DNA of 64,000 bases from Nothophaeocryptopus gaeumannii. Its lineage: Eukaryota; Ascomycota; Dothideomycetes; Mycosphaerellales; Mycosphaerellaceae. The translations under genes were made by a program, and so were the position numbers. Shown piece after piece: positions 34,032 through 44,450 of the stretch. The stretch covers positions 2,232,001 to 2,296,000 of the forward strand of contig JASISA010000025.1 of assembly GCA_031771865.1 (NCBI GenBank). The letters are read 5' to 3'. Below the pieces are notes generated by a model. That model was not told the origin of the DNA. It ran no database searches and saw only the letters and a program-made list of their open reading frames with translations. Each line of letters opens with the position of its first letter. Position 1 is the first letter of the stretch.

Positions 34032-34574
34032 ATGGCTACCACGACCACCAATATGTCAAGGCTCCTCTTAGCCTTCCTCTACATAACCTCAGCCTTAAGC
34101 CAGATTTCCACCACAATCGTTACGGCAACCACGACAGTCACAGCAAGTGAGTCCGGCGCCTGCAATGACTTCGTCGGAGCCTGCGTAGTATACGGAACCG
34201 CAGGCGCAGCACCCTACACAACCACGGTTTACGCCCAAACTACTCCCACCTCAGAAGCAATCGTCACAAGAACAACAACAGTCTCAGTGACATCAGGCGC
34301 GACAACGGCATACGGCAGCGGCGCATGCGATGGTTTCGTAGGAGCTTGCGTTGTGTACGGGACGGGGGCTGGAGGAGCGAGTTATACGACCACAGTTTAC
34401 AATGGACAACAGGGGAATCCGGCGCAGGCGACGATGGGGAACAGTGGAGGGTACATTGGTCCAGCCGGGGATAGTGATGGGTACATTGGAGAGGCATCCA
34501 GTCTAGGGATGGGCGTGGTCTTTCCACTGGTTTCGTTTCTGTTGGTTAATATTGGGTTTTTTGTCTGGATGTAA
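34032..34574 (+). CDS. GPI-anchor-type Ser/Thr-rich cell-surface protein with internal duplication
   Basis: A single exon of 180 residues, unknown family. A signal peptide (MSRLLLAFLYITSALSQ, from the second Met) is followed by Thr/Ser-rich sequence. A block is present twice: GACNDFVGACVVYGTAGAAP with YTTTVY, and GACDGFVGACVVYGTGAGGAS with YTTTVY. A hydrophobic C-terminus (VVFPLVSFLLVNIGFFVWM) without a following basic tail looks like a GPI-attachment signal, with small residues upstream. Each repeat has two Cys that could pair. Likely a wall or plasma-membrane surface protein. Confidence 0.7.
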   Translation: MATTTTNMSRLLLAFLYITSALSQISTTIVTATTTVTASESGACNDFVGACVVYGTAGAAPYTTTVYAQTTPTSEAIVTRTTTVSVTSGATTAYGSGACDGFVGACVVYGTGAGGASYTTTVYNGQQGNPAQATMGNSGGYIGPAGDSDGYIGEASSLGMGVVFPLVSFLLVNIGFFVWM

Positions 34575-35125
34575 TGTCACGTTGGGAGGAGTTGCATAGA
34601 GATACCCTTCACGCTTGAATGCATTGATGCTCAATACGACAGAACATGAAACATACCTTGAGAAACCGTATTCAACGGAATACCCGTCACTACTACAGCC
34701 ATCGCTTCTAAGGTCCTACAAAGGTAGAGATCATCCATCGGATACCGCAATGCGGCTGTGTGACCTCAGTGGATCCATTCGGCGAATGTCACGCCGAGAC
34801 TACCAAATCTTCCTCAACATCTCTTCCCCAGATTAACTCCACACTTCCTCCGCACTTTCAAACAAGGTCAGAATGGCGCATAGAGAACAAATCGAAAAGG
34901 AAATAATGCCAAAGAAGATGAAGTATTTATGCCAAGCGACGACATCGAGTCCGCCAAATCGAGAGCTGAAGTGGAGATCGCAGCAGCTAGAATATTAAAG
35001 ATATAGCAACACCGACTCCTCCAATCAGCAGATGCCCCTGCTTGCTCTCACTCCGTCCAAACTCCCGTCACGAAGCATCTAATGACTTGCTAACTTAAGA
35101 GCCGGGGTCACTAACCACGACACGC
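34575..35125. other. Convergent intergenic, about 550 bases
   Basis: 3' regions of the GPI-type gene and the aspartic protease gene. Nothing recognised. Confidence 0.45.
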
Positions 35126-36769
35126 TCAAGGATGCGGCGCGGTATTCGACTTCTTCATAATAGGCACCGGAGCATCACTCGGCGCAGTAGCAGGTCTCCA
35201 ATCCGTTCTGACATTACGCTGAGTTCCACTACCCTGTCCACCAGCAGCATCGTTCGAATGATCCGGCTTCTGAACAAAGCCAAACTGCTTCTTGCCCTGT
35301 CATGTGTCAGTCAGCTTTCGTCTCCCTCAAACGTCACTGGATACTTGGCGGAGACATACCTGATCGAAAATGGCATACACACCCTTGAGGTGTGTACCAC
35401 CATATATGCTGAAATTCATGTTACCTCGCGACTGGATACCGCCATAGGTCATGCCGTTTCCACCATCCGCGAAACCCAAGTCCTCTTTGTGGATCGTCAT
35501 CTGCGCATCGCCAATGGCGAAAGAGATGACGGGAAGCTGTTCGAGAGGCGTGCTGCTTGGGAAGATGTATCCGGCTTGGTCTTGGCTATAAGTTGCGCCC
35601 GGGATGGCGGCATAGATGTTCTTGCATGAGGTATCGTCGATCAGACTGAGGGTGGTGCCGGTGTCCATGATAGCGGTGTTGCTAGCAAGCGGGTATTTCT
35701 GGTTGCCGATCGTCATGGAGGCAGACTTGACTTGCCAGAAGCCTTGGCTGGTGTCGATGGGTGCGTAGTTGATGAAGCCTCCGTTGACGAGGTCTTGGTC
35801 AATATAGCCAAAGGTGTAGCACGGGTCGACGTTGTCTTTGCAACTGGTGAGGTATGCCGTGAAGAGGGAGTTGTCAGTTGGAATGTCCGACTGCGTGATC
35901 ATGTTCTCAACAGGAGTGTGCACTGGGTGTGGTCTGACAGTGTTGATTGTGCCCTGGAGGTGATGTTAGTGACGGTCGCAAAGGCAAGAACACAAGACTT
36001 ACAAAGGCAAGACCGAGCAGACCATCGCCCTTTGTCTGCTGGAAGGAGTCTGCAATAGACTTTGCGAGCTCCACGGTCTGTGTCTCGACGCAGAGGCCTC
36101 CGACAGTGACGTTGTCAGTGCCACAGGTTCCTGACGCTGTGGAGCCGTCCCCGTACTGGATCTGCCAAGTCTGGCCGCTGACACCCTTCCAGGTGCTGCT
36201 CTTGCTCGGGTCGAAGATGCTGTGACCATTTTGTCCTCCTTGGGCTTGGACGTCCCTTGGAAGAAAGGTAGACTAGACCCAGAGATCGGCTGAGCCGGTG
36301 TCGAAGTCCAAGTTCATCATCTGAGCTGGAGTGCCCACGCCTACCTGAGTGAGATATTCGCTGTCGTTCTGCACATCCTCGGCTCCGACGTGGCCAGCCT
36401 TGCCCGTGGCATCACGTTTGACCATGCGGGCAACGGTATGGGAGTGGCTAGTGTGGGTCTCGCTCTTCCTCGTTGGCTTGATAGTATTCAGGAATTGCTT
36501 TGAGGCGCCGTCGACAGTCTTCAGAAACTGCTTTGAGGTGTCGTCGACCAGATCATGTATCACTGTGAATGGACAAGGTAGTGTTGGAGTGATCTCATCT
36601 GGACAAAGTTAGCGTAGGACCGAGGAAGAAACTTGTGACGAGACTGACACTTTCGGACGAGCTGCCCAAGAGACTTGCGGCCGCTGGCTTGATACTTTGG
36701 GTTTCTGACGCATTTGATCTTGTGCAGGTTCTGAACGTTCTGAGGGACTGCAGTGTGGATAGGAGCCAT
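35126..36769 (-). pseudogene. Pepsin-family aspartic protease interrupted by one in-frame TAG
   Basis: Four exons (36769-36649, 36562-36003, 35953-35360, 35296-35126) join in one frame of 481 codons. The protein has an N-terminal prosequence-like part (MAPIHTAVPQNVQNLHKIK) without a clear signal peptide. The first catalytic motif is NLDFDTGSADLWV; then FDPSKSSTWKG, IQYGDGSTASG, GLLGLAF; the second catalytic motif AIMDTGTTLSLID; and an A1-type end GVYAIFDQGKKQFGFVQ. Directly after DLWV a TAG codon (36275-36273) interrupts the frame, after which STFLPRDVQ continues in the same frame. Many fungal relatives have DLWVW or DLWVF followed by ST here. All splice sites and the rest of the frame are intact, so the lesion is a single codon. 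Confidence 0.8.
36273..36275 (-). other. In-frame TAG at an expected Trp/Phe position of the aspartic protease
   Basis: In the mRNA sense the codon lies in GGGU-CUAGUCU-ACCU, which can fold as a 4-pair stem (one G-U) with a 7-base loop whose third base is the A of UAG, preceded by U. This is the geometry of a tRNA anticodon loop with A34. Confidence 0.6.
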
Positions 36770-37309
36770 GCTTGCGTAGGTAGATGGGAGGTGGTGCTTT
36801 TGTTGGTAGGCGGTCTTGATATCTTCGAGAGGCAGGGTTGCGGTATTGACTGTGAATAGATAAGTTTGCTGTGCTGACGAGTGTAGGTATTGTTGATTGA
36901 TTGAATGAATGCGGCTCGAGGATCAAAGACCTTAGGATATGACAGGCTCATGCGTCTGATCATGGCAGTCGCATGGCGCGAGTGGCTGCGCGTCATTGTG
37001 TCGTGGACTCTTTCATTTCCATCGCCTGCGCCCAATGCGACCTGGCAAGCGCCTCTCACCAGTTGGCAAGGCTTGACTCGCGGAGAAAGTATGACCTTTT
37101 CTTGATTGTTCAGACCTTCTCCAATGCTGTGGCCACGGGCTTGCGCGAGCTGTATAATTTGTCTTCAAATGTTCATTTTGTCCCACGTGCTCTATCATGA
37201 CATATCCTTCAGATCGTCTGGAACGACTCGCGCTCCCTATGCGATACAGTGCTCCTCCGAACCAGCTCCTGCGCCTCGCTCCTATAACGACTTTTTCTGT
37301 CTCTGGTCC
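36770..37309. other. Intergenic, about 540 bases
   Basis: Promoter side of the aspartic protease gene and 3' side of ERV25. Nothing recognised. Confidence 0.45.
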
Positions 37310-38054
37310 CTAGATCAAATGCTTGCTTCGGAAGTATGCCCTCAGATATACGATCTGCCATACGCCGAGCGCAACGAGCATACCCATAGTACCGATAGCG
37401 AACCATTTCACTCTCTCGTTTGTGCTCTCGTTTGTGTCTCGCAGCTTCATCTCTCGGCCCCGGAGGTAGTCCAGCTCATCCACAATCTCCTTGGCGACTT
37501 CGCTGATCCGGCGTAGCTCTGCCTCCACTGGCTTCAGCTTCTCACCGGCCTGAATCGCAGACCAATCCTTGGCATCGGCGCCTATGTCGATGTCCAGCTC
37601 AACGTGTCGTGTGGGGTTCACGCCGGCTACGGAAGATGTGAGGATGTTCTCGAAGCAGACATCGAAGGCAGAGTCGGCGTGGGATGTAAATGCGTATCGT
37701 GCCTCGCCAGTAACGTCTCGAGGACGGGCGTAGTCATTTCTTTGTGCATCCTTAATCTGTTCCAAGTGGGTCAGCATTGTCGTTGCCTAACGTGCCATCT
37801 GTCCGCCAATTGAAGAAGCTCTCCATCTCCAACGCTATCGTACGTACATGCATATTCAATGTCTGTCCATCTCCTCTGCTTCCGCTGATAGTCGCCGTTA
37901 CCACGACCAATTGGTCCTTGGCTACAAAGTTGCGAATGCATCGCTCCTTGGATGCGGACTCGTGGCCCGGGTGTGCTTGGATTTCGAACTTTAGCGCAGA
38001 CACCAGGGGAAGCAGGAATGCCGGGAGCAGCTTAAATGCCATCATGGCGGCCAT
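37310..38054 (-). CDS. ERV25: p24-family COPII/COPI cargo receptor Erv25
   Basis: Two exons (38054-37848 and 37756-37310) with a 91-base intron give 217 residues. A signal peptide (MMAFKLLPAFLLPLVSALKFEI) leads a GOLD domain (RCIRNFVAKDQLVVVTATISG). The join reads LNMHIKDAQRNDYARPRDVTGE. Then come FTSHADSAFDVCFENIL, RHVELDIDIGADAKDWSAI, a coiled coil, one membrane helix (WFAIGTMGMLVALGVWQIVYL) and the short cytosolic tail RAYFRSKHLI with its aromatic sorting signal. Erv25 pairs with Emp24 in vesicles between ER and Golgi. Confidence 0.95.
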
Positions 38055-38719
38055 GGTTTTGCGGTGTCAGCGATATGCTATTCAGACCAGAATTGGCTCC
38101 TGGAGGAGGACACGCTTCATCGCGATGAAGGTTCAGGGTCTCCAGCTCTCAGGCACCAAGGCACCCTTGCATGTGCCATACGACAACCACCTCACCACTT
38201 CTAGACGCCCTCCCTCCCGTCCTTCCTCCTTCCGACATTCAACATCATCGCCTAATGGAGACTTGTGCCTGCCACGCACCACGGCTGCGACTCTCGCTCT
38301 CCTAAAGCCCTGGAGCCCTCTCCAATGTTCACGCACGGAACAATCCTGACGCGTCCTCTTCACCAAGCTTTACACGCCAAGCCGGCCATACAGCTCTGAA
38401 TCCATCTATGTCCGGCCTGCGGTATCGTCAACCTCACTTCAATTGAGCCTCCGCACACGACCGCATCCTTCGTTCGATCGGTAGCGCTCAACTCGCTGCG
38501 TGCTGCAGGAGGTCCACAGCGGGACGTCCCCTTACCATGGTACCAAATCGTGCTTACATCAAAGCGAAAGCCACATGCTATCTGATTTGCTCGGTCTTCC
38601 CTCTCTCCGGTATCACTGACATTGCTACGATGTTCAAAAAGTACACAGCCTCAATGCCTCCCTGGGCATTGTACTGACATAGTAGAAATTCTCCCCTTCC
38701 CGCGCGACACAAGCGCAGA
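38055..38719. other. Divergent intergenic, about 660 bases
   Basis: Promoter region of ERV25. Near 38652-38671 a short hairpin (CAATGCC / GGCATTG around a six-base loop) is present. Nothing else recognised. Confidence 0.45.
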
Positions 38720-39661
38720 ATGATCGATGATCGACGAGCAAAGCGAATTTATGCCACAGTGCGAGTTAAGAATATGAATATGCCACATACGAAAGTCATC
38801 ATGGCAAGGTCCATCATCGCTAGATATGGCCGGCGGACCTCTCAGCGGAACAACGATACGATGTGTTCTGATACTATCTCTGGACGCAACACTCCTTTCA
38901 GACTCGTCTTGCACATATCACAAACAACGCAACTACACGCCATAGTACTCAGCCCGGACGCGATCGATGACAATGGCAATGAACAGCACGCATTGCGTGG
39001 CAACAGCTTGCCTCGCATAAATAGGCTCAAGATTACTTCGGCTTCGCTCACTGACGCGGAACATGTGCGCCGACTCATACATGGAGCAAAAGTCAGTTCG
39101 GTACTTCTTGATCTACGTGGACATCGAAATGAACTTGGCTTGACTTGCGCTTTACTTCGCACGTTGCGACTGGTCCCGTTCTCTGGTCATGTCGTGTATC
39201 TCAGTGTTGCTGGCGACTTGCTCTCCCCAGGAGAACGAAGCAGGACATTGAGGGAATCTTACCCAATCCATGCAGCCGTTGAGATGCAACTGCGGAGTCC
39301 GCCTGGTGCGCAGACAAGGCTTTCTAGCTTCAGTTGGACTGTACTTGGATTAAGCGGCCACCAAATTCGCTCGAATTCGAGCAGCCCTGCCAGCCAGCAA
39401 AGTCCGGACTCCACTAACAGTGCACAAACGAACGTGAACAATCCAGACAGCATCCGTAGCATTCCTATCCTTCAGGTGTCGCCACCAGAAGAGCATGACC
39501 AAAGACAGGCTGCCTTTGCTACTGTCTTAGGTTATATTGTGCGCCTGATGTCCAGCCAAGGTCGGCTATCGGCCGGTCGAAAGATCATGCTCGAAACTTC
39601 TGGAGAGCGTCAATCTTCTTTCATGCACCAGACGGACTGGGGTAACGATGAAGCGGGCTGA
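38720..39661 (+). CDS. Hypothetical protein, weak resemblance to NmrA-like / atypical SDR proteins
   Basis: An uninterrupted frame of 313 codons, the only long one in 3 kb. The middle part (VSSVLLDLRGHRNELGLTCALLRTLRL, GHVVYLSVAGDLLSPGERSRTLRESYPIHAAVEMQLR, FSWTVLGLS) recalls the central part of NmrA-like NAD(P)-binding proteins. The N-terminal GxxGxxG nucleotide loop is absent. There is no signal peptide or membrane segment. It could be a truncated or degenerate family member, or a lineage-specific gene. The true start is uncertain; ATG 38720 is the first in frame. Confidence 0.4.
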   Translation: MIDDRRAKRIYATVRVKNMNMPHTKVIMARSIIARYGRRTSQRNNDTMCSDTISGRNTPFRLVLHISQTTQLHAIVLSPDAIDDNGNEQHALRGNSLPRINRLKITSASLTDAEHVRRLIHGAKVSSVLLDLRGHRNELGLTCALLRTLRLVPFSGHVVYLSVAGDLLSPGERSRTLRESYPIHAAVEMQLRSPPGAQTRLSSFSWTVLGLSGHQIRSNSSSPASQQSPDSTNSAQTNVNNPDSIRSIPILQVSPPEEHDQRQAAFATVLGYIVRLMSSQGRLSAGRKIMLETSGERQSSFMHQTDWGNDEAG

Positions 39662-41082
39662 GCGCTAGCGATCGTCGTCCTTGATGACGCCGCCATTGAG
39701 GAACAGATTACTTTGTGAGAGCACACAGCTGGCGTCGAGAACAAACACCAAGAGAGTCAATCTCAAGGGTTTCAACGCAGGCGACCTGAGGACGCCCCCT
39801 GGTCAGCGCACCGAAGAATAGAACCAAGCTACACCTCTCCAGGACGGCTCCAAGGATTTGTTGAGCTCGCGGTGTCAACGTCATCCTACATACTAGCTGG
39901 CCAGCGACTAAGGATCTTCACTCGGCATGAGTGATCACTCGCAGATCCAAACAATTCAATTGAGAAGAATCTCTGCAAGCTCGGAGGACGCAGCTTATTG
40001 TAGCATGAGTCCATGGTGGGCTTCAAACCAGGTTCGCAAGAGAGTTCAGTGCAATCTGGCAGCTCATGAACGGTAGATCGTCTCCTTCGAAAGCAGCTTG
40101 TATATGACTACTGCCCACGGAAGTACCAGCGCTGTACATGGGGTCCATTTCGCCATCTAGCATAGGAGCGAGTTGTGAGCTTCAAGAGTTTTCTCAATGT
40201 TATTCAATCTAGAGTCAAGAGGGCTTTCAGCATTGTTTTCGAAGCTTGTGAAGAGACCAAAACTTCCCGATAAATGCCTAACATGCGACTTAAAACTCCA
40301 TGGCTTGCATACCAAGGCGTCCTAATGTCATTTTCGCCTCCAACCCTCTATCACATGGAAGGCCCGTAGGAACTGCAGTGCAAATGCAATTTGCACGACG
40401 CGGTTCGAGGGGCATGCAGCTGCAGGGGAGAAGAACTTCACCCAGGGAGCGGTGGAACGTAGCATCTGATAAAGCTCGAAGTCAAGTCGTTGTACATGAC
40501 GAAGACTTAGTACATGCGATGATCATGGTAGAACTCATACTCGAAAGAGGGATAAGTTCTCTCATCCACTGCTCCTAGATTAGGTCGCACCGGATTTGCA
40601 CATAAACCTTTAGTGAGCAGCAGTCATATGAAGACCCCGAGCATTGGACCCGTGTTCTTATGTCCAAGTGCGTATCAATCCCTCAGAATGACTCGAGAGC
40701 TCTCTCTGGTTCCATTTGCTCAGACTGCACCGAGTTTGACGTCGATGCTCTAGTCTTCCGTCACTGCTTCGGAGCAGATGCTACTTGCGAAATGAAACCG
40801 TAGAGACCATGAGCCGAACCTCAAACCCTTCCTTTGTGCTCGAGAGACAGTCGATCACGCGGGAATTACTGAGTCGTCTCGACAGCTTCACTCTCCGCGA
40901 ATTGCACCGAGTTTGCTCTCCACGCAGACGTTGTCCTTCTAACTACGGATCAAGTACTACTTGTACAGGGTATCATGCAAATCATCCGACATGAGCCATC
41001 GCATCATCTCTCTCCATCGTCATGCTTTACTCTTCACCAAAAAATCTACATATCGGAGGCCGCCGAAACGCCTATCCTTTCC
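39662..41082. other. Gene-poor stretch, about 1.4 kb
   Basis: Only short open frames are present, none with recognisable protein character (the longest plus frame is 40300-40578). No transposon features seen. Confidence 0.45.
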
Positions 41083-43407
41083 TCACACAACAACAAACCG
41101 CATCCCAACAATCAACTCATCCTCATCAAACTCGCCCGGTCGCACTTTACTGACCTGTCGCTGCATGCCTGCATCCGCATAGCCCAGTACGCTTCCCTTG
41201 CACAACTCAGGCTCTTCAAATGCAGCGAGTGCTTCATCAGTCGTTTGCTCATCCGGGTTCCTCTTCGTAGCACCAGCGATCTTGCGCTTTGAATACGGGG
41301 TTGGCTCCTGGCTCGAAGGCAGCAGTTGCTTCATTGGCGTATCGCGGAAGACATCCGATCCCTGGCGCGAACGTGGTATCGGCATCTGACGAGGAGTGTT
41401 CGCCATAGGAATTTGGCGCTCAAAGGCCAGCTTTCGTGAAGCCGACGAAGGGGCAGCTGCAGGTGCAGGTGTGGCTTCCTTGGCTACACACGGAGGCGCC
41501 TTCCTAGCCGGAGTCTGATGTGGCGAGAGCGACGCTATGCGCTCGAGCAGGCGACCGTTTGGACTTGCACCGCCATCAATGGCGATGTCGGCACGGATCT
41601 GAGCTAGAGCAGCGATAGGGTCCATTGGTGCATCTCGCATGACGGTGTCCACGTCTTTCATATCTTTTGCGCCAGGAGATGCTACGCCATCGACTTGTGG
41701 CAGACCTGGAGCTGGTTGAGGGCTCGAAACAAACTCAGAGCTTGGATTGTCTGCCACCCGGCTTCTCTTTCTTGGCGGCGGCTTCACAGGAGTGTTCTCC
41801 TCAAGAGACTCGCGAACAGTCTGCTCAGTGATGCCAAATTCCTCTTTCAGCTTCTGAATTGCTTTGGCCCTGTTCTGCGGCTGCATTTGCTTGATGTCTC
41901 CTAACCGCTGAGTCACAGTCCGTCCCGAGACCACTCTGCCCTTGCTGTTGATATAACTCTGCAGCACCGCCGTCTTATCGGGGGTGAAACCGAGTTCGTC
42001 TGCCAATTCCTTCGCTCGCTCGGTAGCTGGTAGCCTTCTCCGATGAGTTGAGTTTGGCTTGGGCTTCGGCTTTGCGTCTTGCTGAACAGGCTTTGGTTCC
42101 TGCTGGACAGCCTTTGCGAGCGGAACATCAGGTGAGGTCGATGGAATCACTGGCGCATGGGAGGCAGTCGGTACCTGTAGAGACACATTGCCGTCCACTT
42201 GCATGGAGGCGTCTGAAAATGGGTCCTCTTCTGGAGCTGGCTTATCGGATGCAAAGCTGCCGTCGCTTGATTGCGGCACGCTCTCTTCAGGCTTGAGTCC
42301 TAGATCGACCATGTTCGCCTGCGCTTTCGACGTCTGATACTTCTTGCTATCCATGCGTCTCGGGCATGTAACGTGGCCATTAGCCGGTCCATACTTGACA
42401 CCTTTGCCAGAAGTGATCACGACGTCGATCACACCCAGTTGCGCTTTATCAGATAGTCGAGATGGCAGCGTGATCCCTGAAAGAGCATCAAGGTACTCCG
42501 CAGACAGCGAAAGTCGACCATGCGCATCGGCTCCTCTCAGGGTGGATTCCTGATTTAGAGAAGCGCTCACCGCTGCCCATCTCTGCGCAGAAGAGCGCTC
42601 TGGACTGCCGATACTCCCTGCTGCTCGATAGATCCAAGGCTTCTCCACCTGCCGATGTATCCTAATTCCCTTAAAGTGGCTCTTGTTGTCCGTTCCATAG
42701 CGCCTATTGTTGATGAAATGGACATCCGCGAGCTGACCGTTGTAGAAGATCTCCACCTTCAAGTCCGTCTCCACCGTCTTTCGGATGGTGCTTCGGGTGT
42801 GTGCCTCGTTGCCCGTCACCACAGTAAGGTTCAATGCCTGAGGTTCGGCGAGCTGTTTCAGGAAGGGGCGACTCTGCGCGAAAGTCGGGAACTTTTCTGG
42901 CGGAGTAACGAAGGTCCTGGCAAATGGCGTATCTGGTATAGTGATGTCGTCAAAAGCAATGGCCGGGCCATTTCGGCCGGCTGAACCGATGAGGCTGTCC
43001 TGAGGCGTTCCGATGGTCGGCGTTGGACCGAGTGAGGTCAAGGGCGAATCGGTCAAGCTTGCGAGCGAGGTGTCGGTGACAAGTTGCGGAAGGAGCGCTG
43101 GCGTGCCTGCTGCCGTCTTCAGTGGTGATAGCGTTCGAGCCGAAGATTTCACGTTCTCTCCTGCCTCTACCATGAGGAATGGCTGGTCTTCATACTGTCC
43201 AATGAACTGTATGACGCCCTTCTCGCCGCCATCCGCGCCGATAGGGACTTCAGGCAGCTTCGTACCGCTCGTAAGAGCCTTGGTAATACGCTGATCCTCT
43301 TTGCTCTGCTCCTTGCCCATGCGCAGTTCGACTTCTTGGGAGAGTGTCTCCTTAAGTGTCGAGACGCAAAGCGTCGCGGCAACGCCCGCGGCCTTGTATG
43401 TCGGCAT
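41083..43407 (-). CDS. Large hypothetical, probably nuclear, fungal protein
   Basis: A single exon of 774 residues, not recognised. The folded-looking parts are residues about 185-260 (LNLTVVTGNEAHTRSTIRKTVETDLKVEIFYNGQLADVHFINNRRYG) and the segment RRRLPATERAKELADELGFTPDKTAVLQSYINSKGRVVSGRTVTQRLGDIKQM, which could be a helical DNA- or protein-binding region. The rest is low-complexity and Pro/Ser/Gln-rich, with basic stretches (PPPRKRSRV, PYSKRKIAG) that would serve as nuclear signals. Repeated KPVQQ/KPKPKP runs lie near the middle. There is no membrane segment or signal peptide. Confidence 0.65.
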   Translation of the reverse strand: MPTYKAAGVAATLCVSTLKETLSQEVELRMGKEQSKEDQRITKALTSGTKLPEVPIGADGGEKGVIQFIGQYEDQPFLMVEAGENVKSSARTLSPLKTAAGTPALLPQLVTDTSLASLTDSPLTSLGPTPTIGTPQDSLIGSAGRNGPAIAFDDITIPDTPFARTFVTPPEKFPTFAQSRPFLKQLAEPQALNLTVVTGNEAHTRSTIRKTVETDLKVEIFYNGQLADVHFINNRRYGTDNKSHFKGIRIHRQVEKPWIYRAAGSIGSPERSSAQRWAAVSASLNQESTLRGADAHGRLSLSAEYLDALSGITLPSRLSDKAQLGVIDVVITSGKGVKYGPANGHVTCPRRMDSKKYQTSKAQANMVDLGLKPEESVPQSSDGSFASDKPAPEEDPFSDASMQVDGNVSLQVPTASHAPVIPSTSPDVPLAKAVQQEPKPVQQDAKPKPKPNSTHRRRLPATERAKELADELGFTPDKTAVLQSYINSKGRVVSGRTVTQRLGDIKQMQPQNRAKAIQKLKEEFGITEQTVRESLEENTPVKPPPRKRSRVADNPSSEFVSSPQPAPGLPQVDGVASPGAKDMKDVDTVMRDAPMDPIAALAQIRADIAIDGGASPNGRLLERIASLSPHQTPARKAPPCVAKEATPAPAAAPSSASRKLAFERQIPMANTPRQMPIPRSRQGSDVFRDTPMKQLLPSSQEPTPYSKRKIAGATKRNPDEQTTDEALAAFEEPELCKGSVLGYADAGMQRQVSKVRPGEFDEDELIVGMRFVVV

Positions 43408-43565
43408 GGCTGCATGTGACGAAAGGTCTATTTTCGTATGTGAAGGTGATGGGTTGGAGTGTGATCGGGAGTTGGACGCGTTCTTGCCTCAAAAAGTGTT
43501 TGGAGGGTCTGCCCGTTACTATGGCAGGCACGGCGTTTGGATTTCCTGCAGAGACGTTGCAAGTC

Positions 43566-43588
43566 AAGTGAAGTGAAGTGAAGTGAAG
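43566..43588 (+). repeat. Tandem AAGTG repeat (four and a half units)
   Basis: Four consecutive AAGTG units followed by AAG, about 160 bases upstream of the ATG of the 774-residue gene. Related copies are found at 43620-43639 and 43865-43884. Confidence 0.7.
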
Positions 43589-43619
43589 GCGCGCCTTCCT
43601 GTACGAGGTGGGGTGGCTT

Positions 43620-43884
43620 CACATGAAGTCAAGTGAAGTTCGGGACTCGGTTCGGAGGCTTTGTAGGTGAGTTCTCTCCTCGTAATTTCTGTTCACTGCG
43701 ACCGTCTCATCGGACTCGGATCCACAGAGCACTACAATCGAGACAGTTGCAGTCGCTAAACGGGGAAGAGAGCGTCCTTCATGAAGTGTATTTTACACAC
43801 ATGCGCCGTTTACACTCCTTGCAACGCCACTCCAAGGGTAATTCCACCTTTACCCATATGCCTCCACATGAAGTCAAGTGAAGT
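43620..43884 (+). repeat. Pair of identical 20-base direct repeats
   Basis: CACATGAAGTCAAGTGAAGT occurs at 43620-43639 and at 43865-43884, 245 bases apart. Both contain AAGTGAAGT, the unit of the tandem repeat just upstream. Confidence 0.7.
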
Positions 43885-44450
43885 CAAAGACCTGACCCGA
43901 GGGCTTGTTGAGCGACTGAGTTCACTCAACGTGAGTGCTGTTCTCAATCCTGTTCTCTATGAAGATAGCAATCTTCTCTTTAGAGTCACCAGAGTGCCAC
44001 CATCGAGAGAGCAATGGTGGGAATTCAAAGCTTGTCTTTGCAAGTGAGGTCGCTGATTCCTCGAAAATTGTGTGGCCGCTCCACATGGCTTCACATGCTT
44101 TCACATGCACTGTGGGCTTTCCGCGGCTTCGAGTTGTGAGGACTCTTTACCCCTGGCGATAGATTCTTCAGGAGACTCCACCAAATCTGGCTGAGGTTAG
44201 ATTCCCCCCAGAAAAATGGACTGGGATGACAGTGGCATCGCGAGCCGGCTCTAAACGCAGAAAGCTTCCTTCTCGTCTCTCTGACCAAGGTCCAAGCTTT
44301 TGAGGTCGCATCTAGCGTATCAAGCGCTCTCCGCTCATTCTAAGACTGAGAGACTGTCATATAGCTCGATCTTGCAGTATGGCAGTCTGTTTCCAGTCGT
44401 CCTTCATGTATGCCTTCGTGTCTCGTGTCTTCATCAATTCCAATCGTCGA

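Larger units (their letters stand above)
43408..44450. other. Intergenic, about 1.04 kb, with AAGTG-type repeats
   Basis: Promoter side of the 774-residue gene. It contains the repeats listed separately. No coding frame of note. Confidence 0.5.

Noticed and set aside
40300..40578. 92-codon plus-strand ORF in the gene-poor stretch
   Set aside because: No domain, no good context, within chance length.
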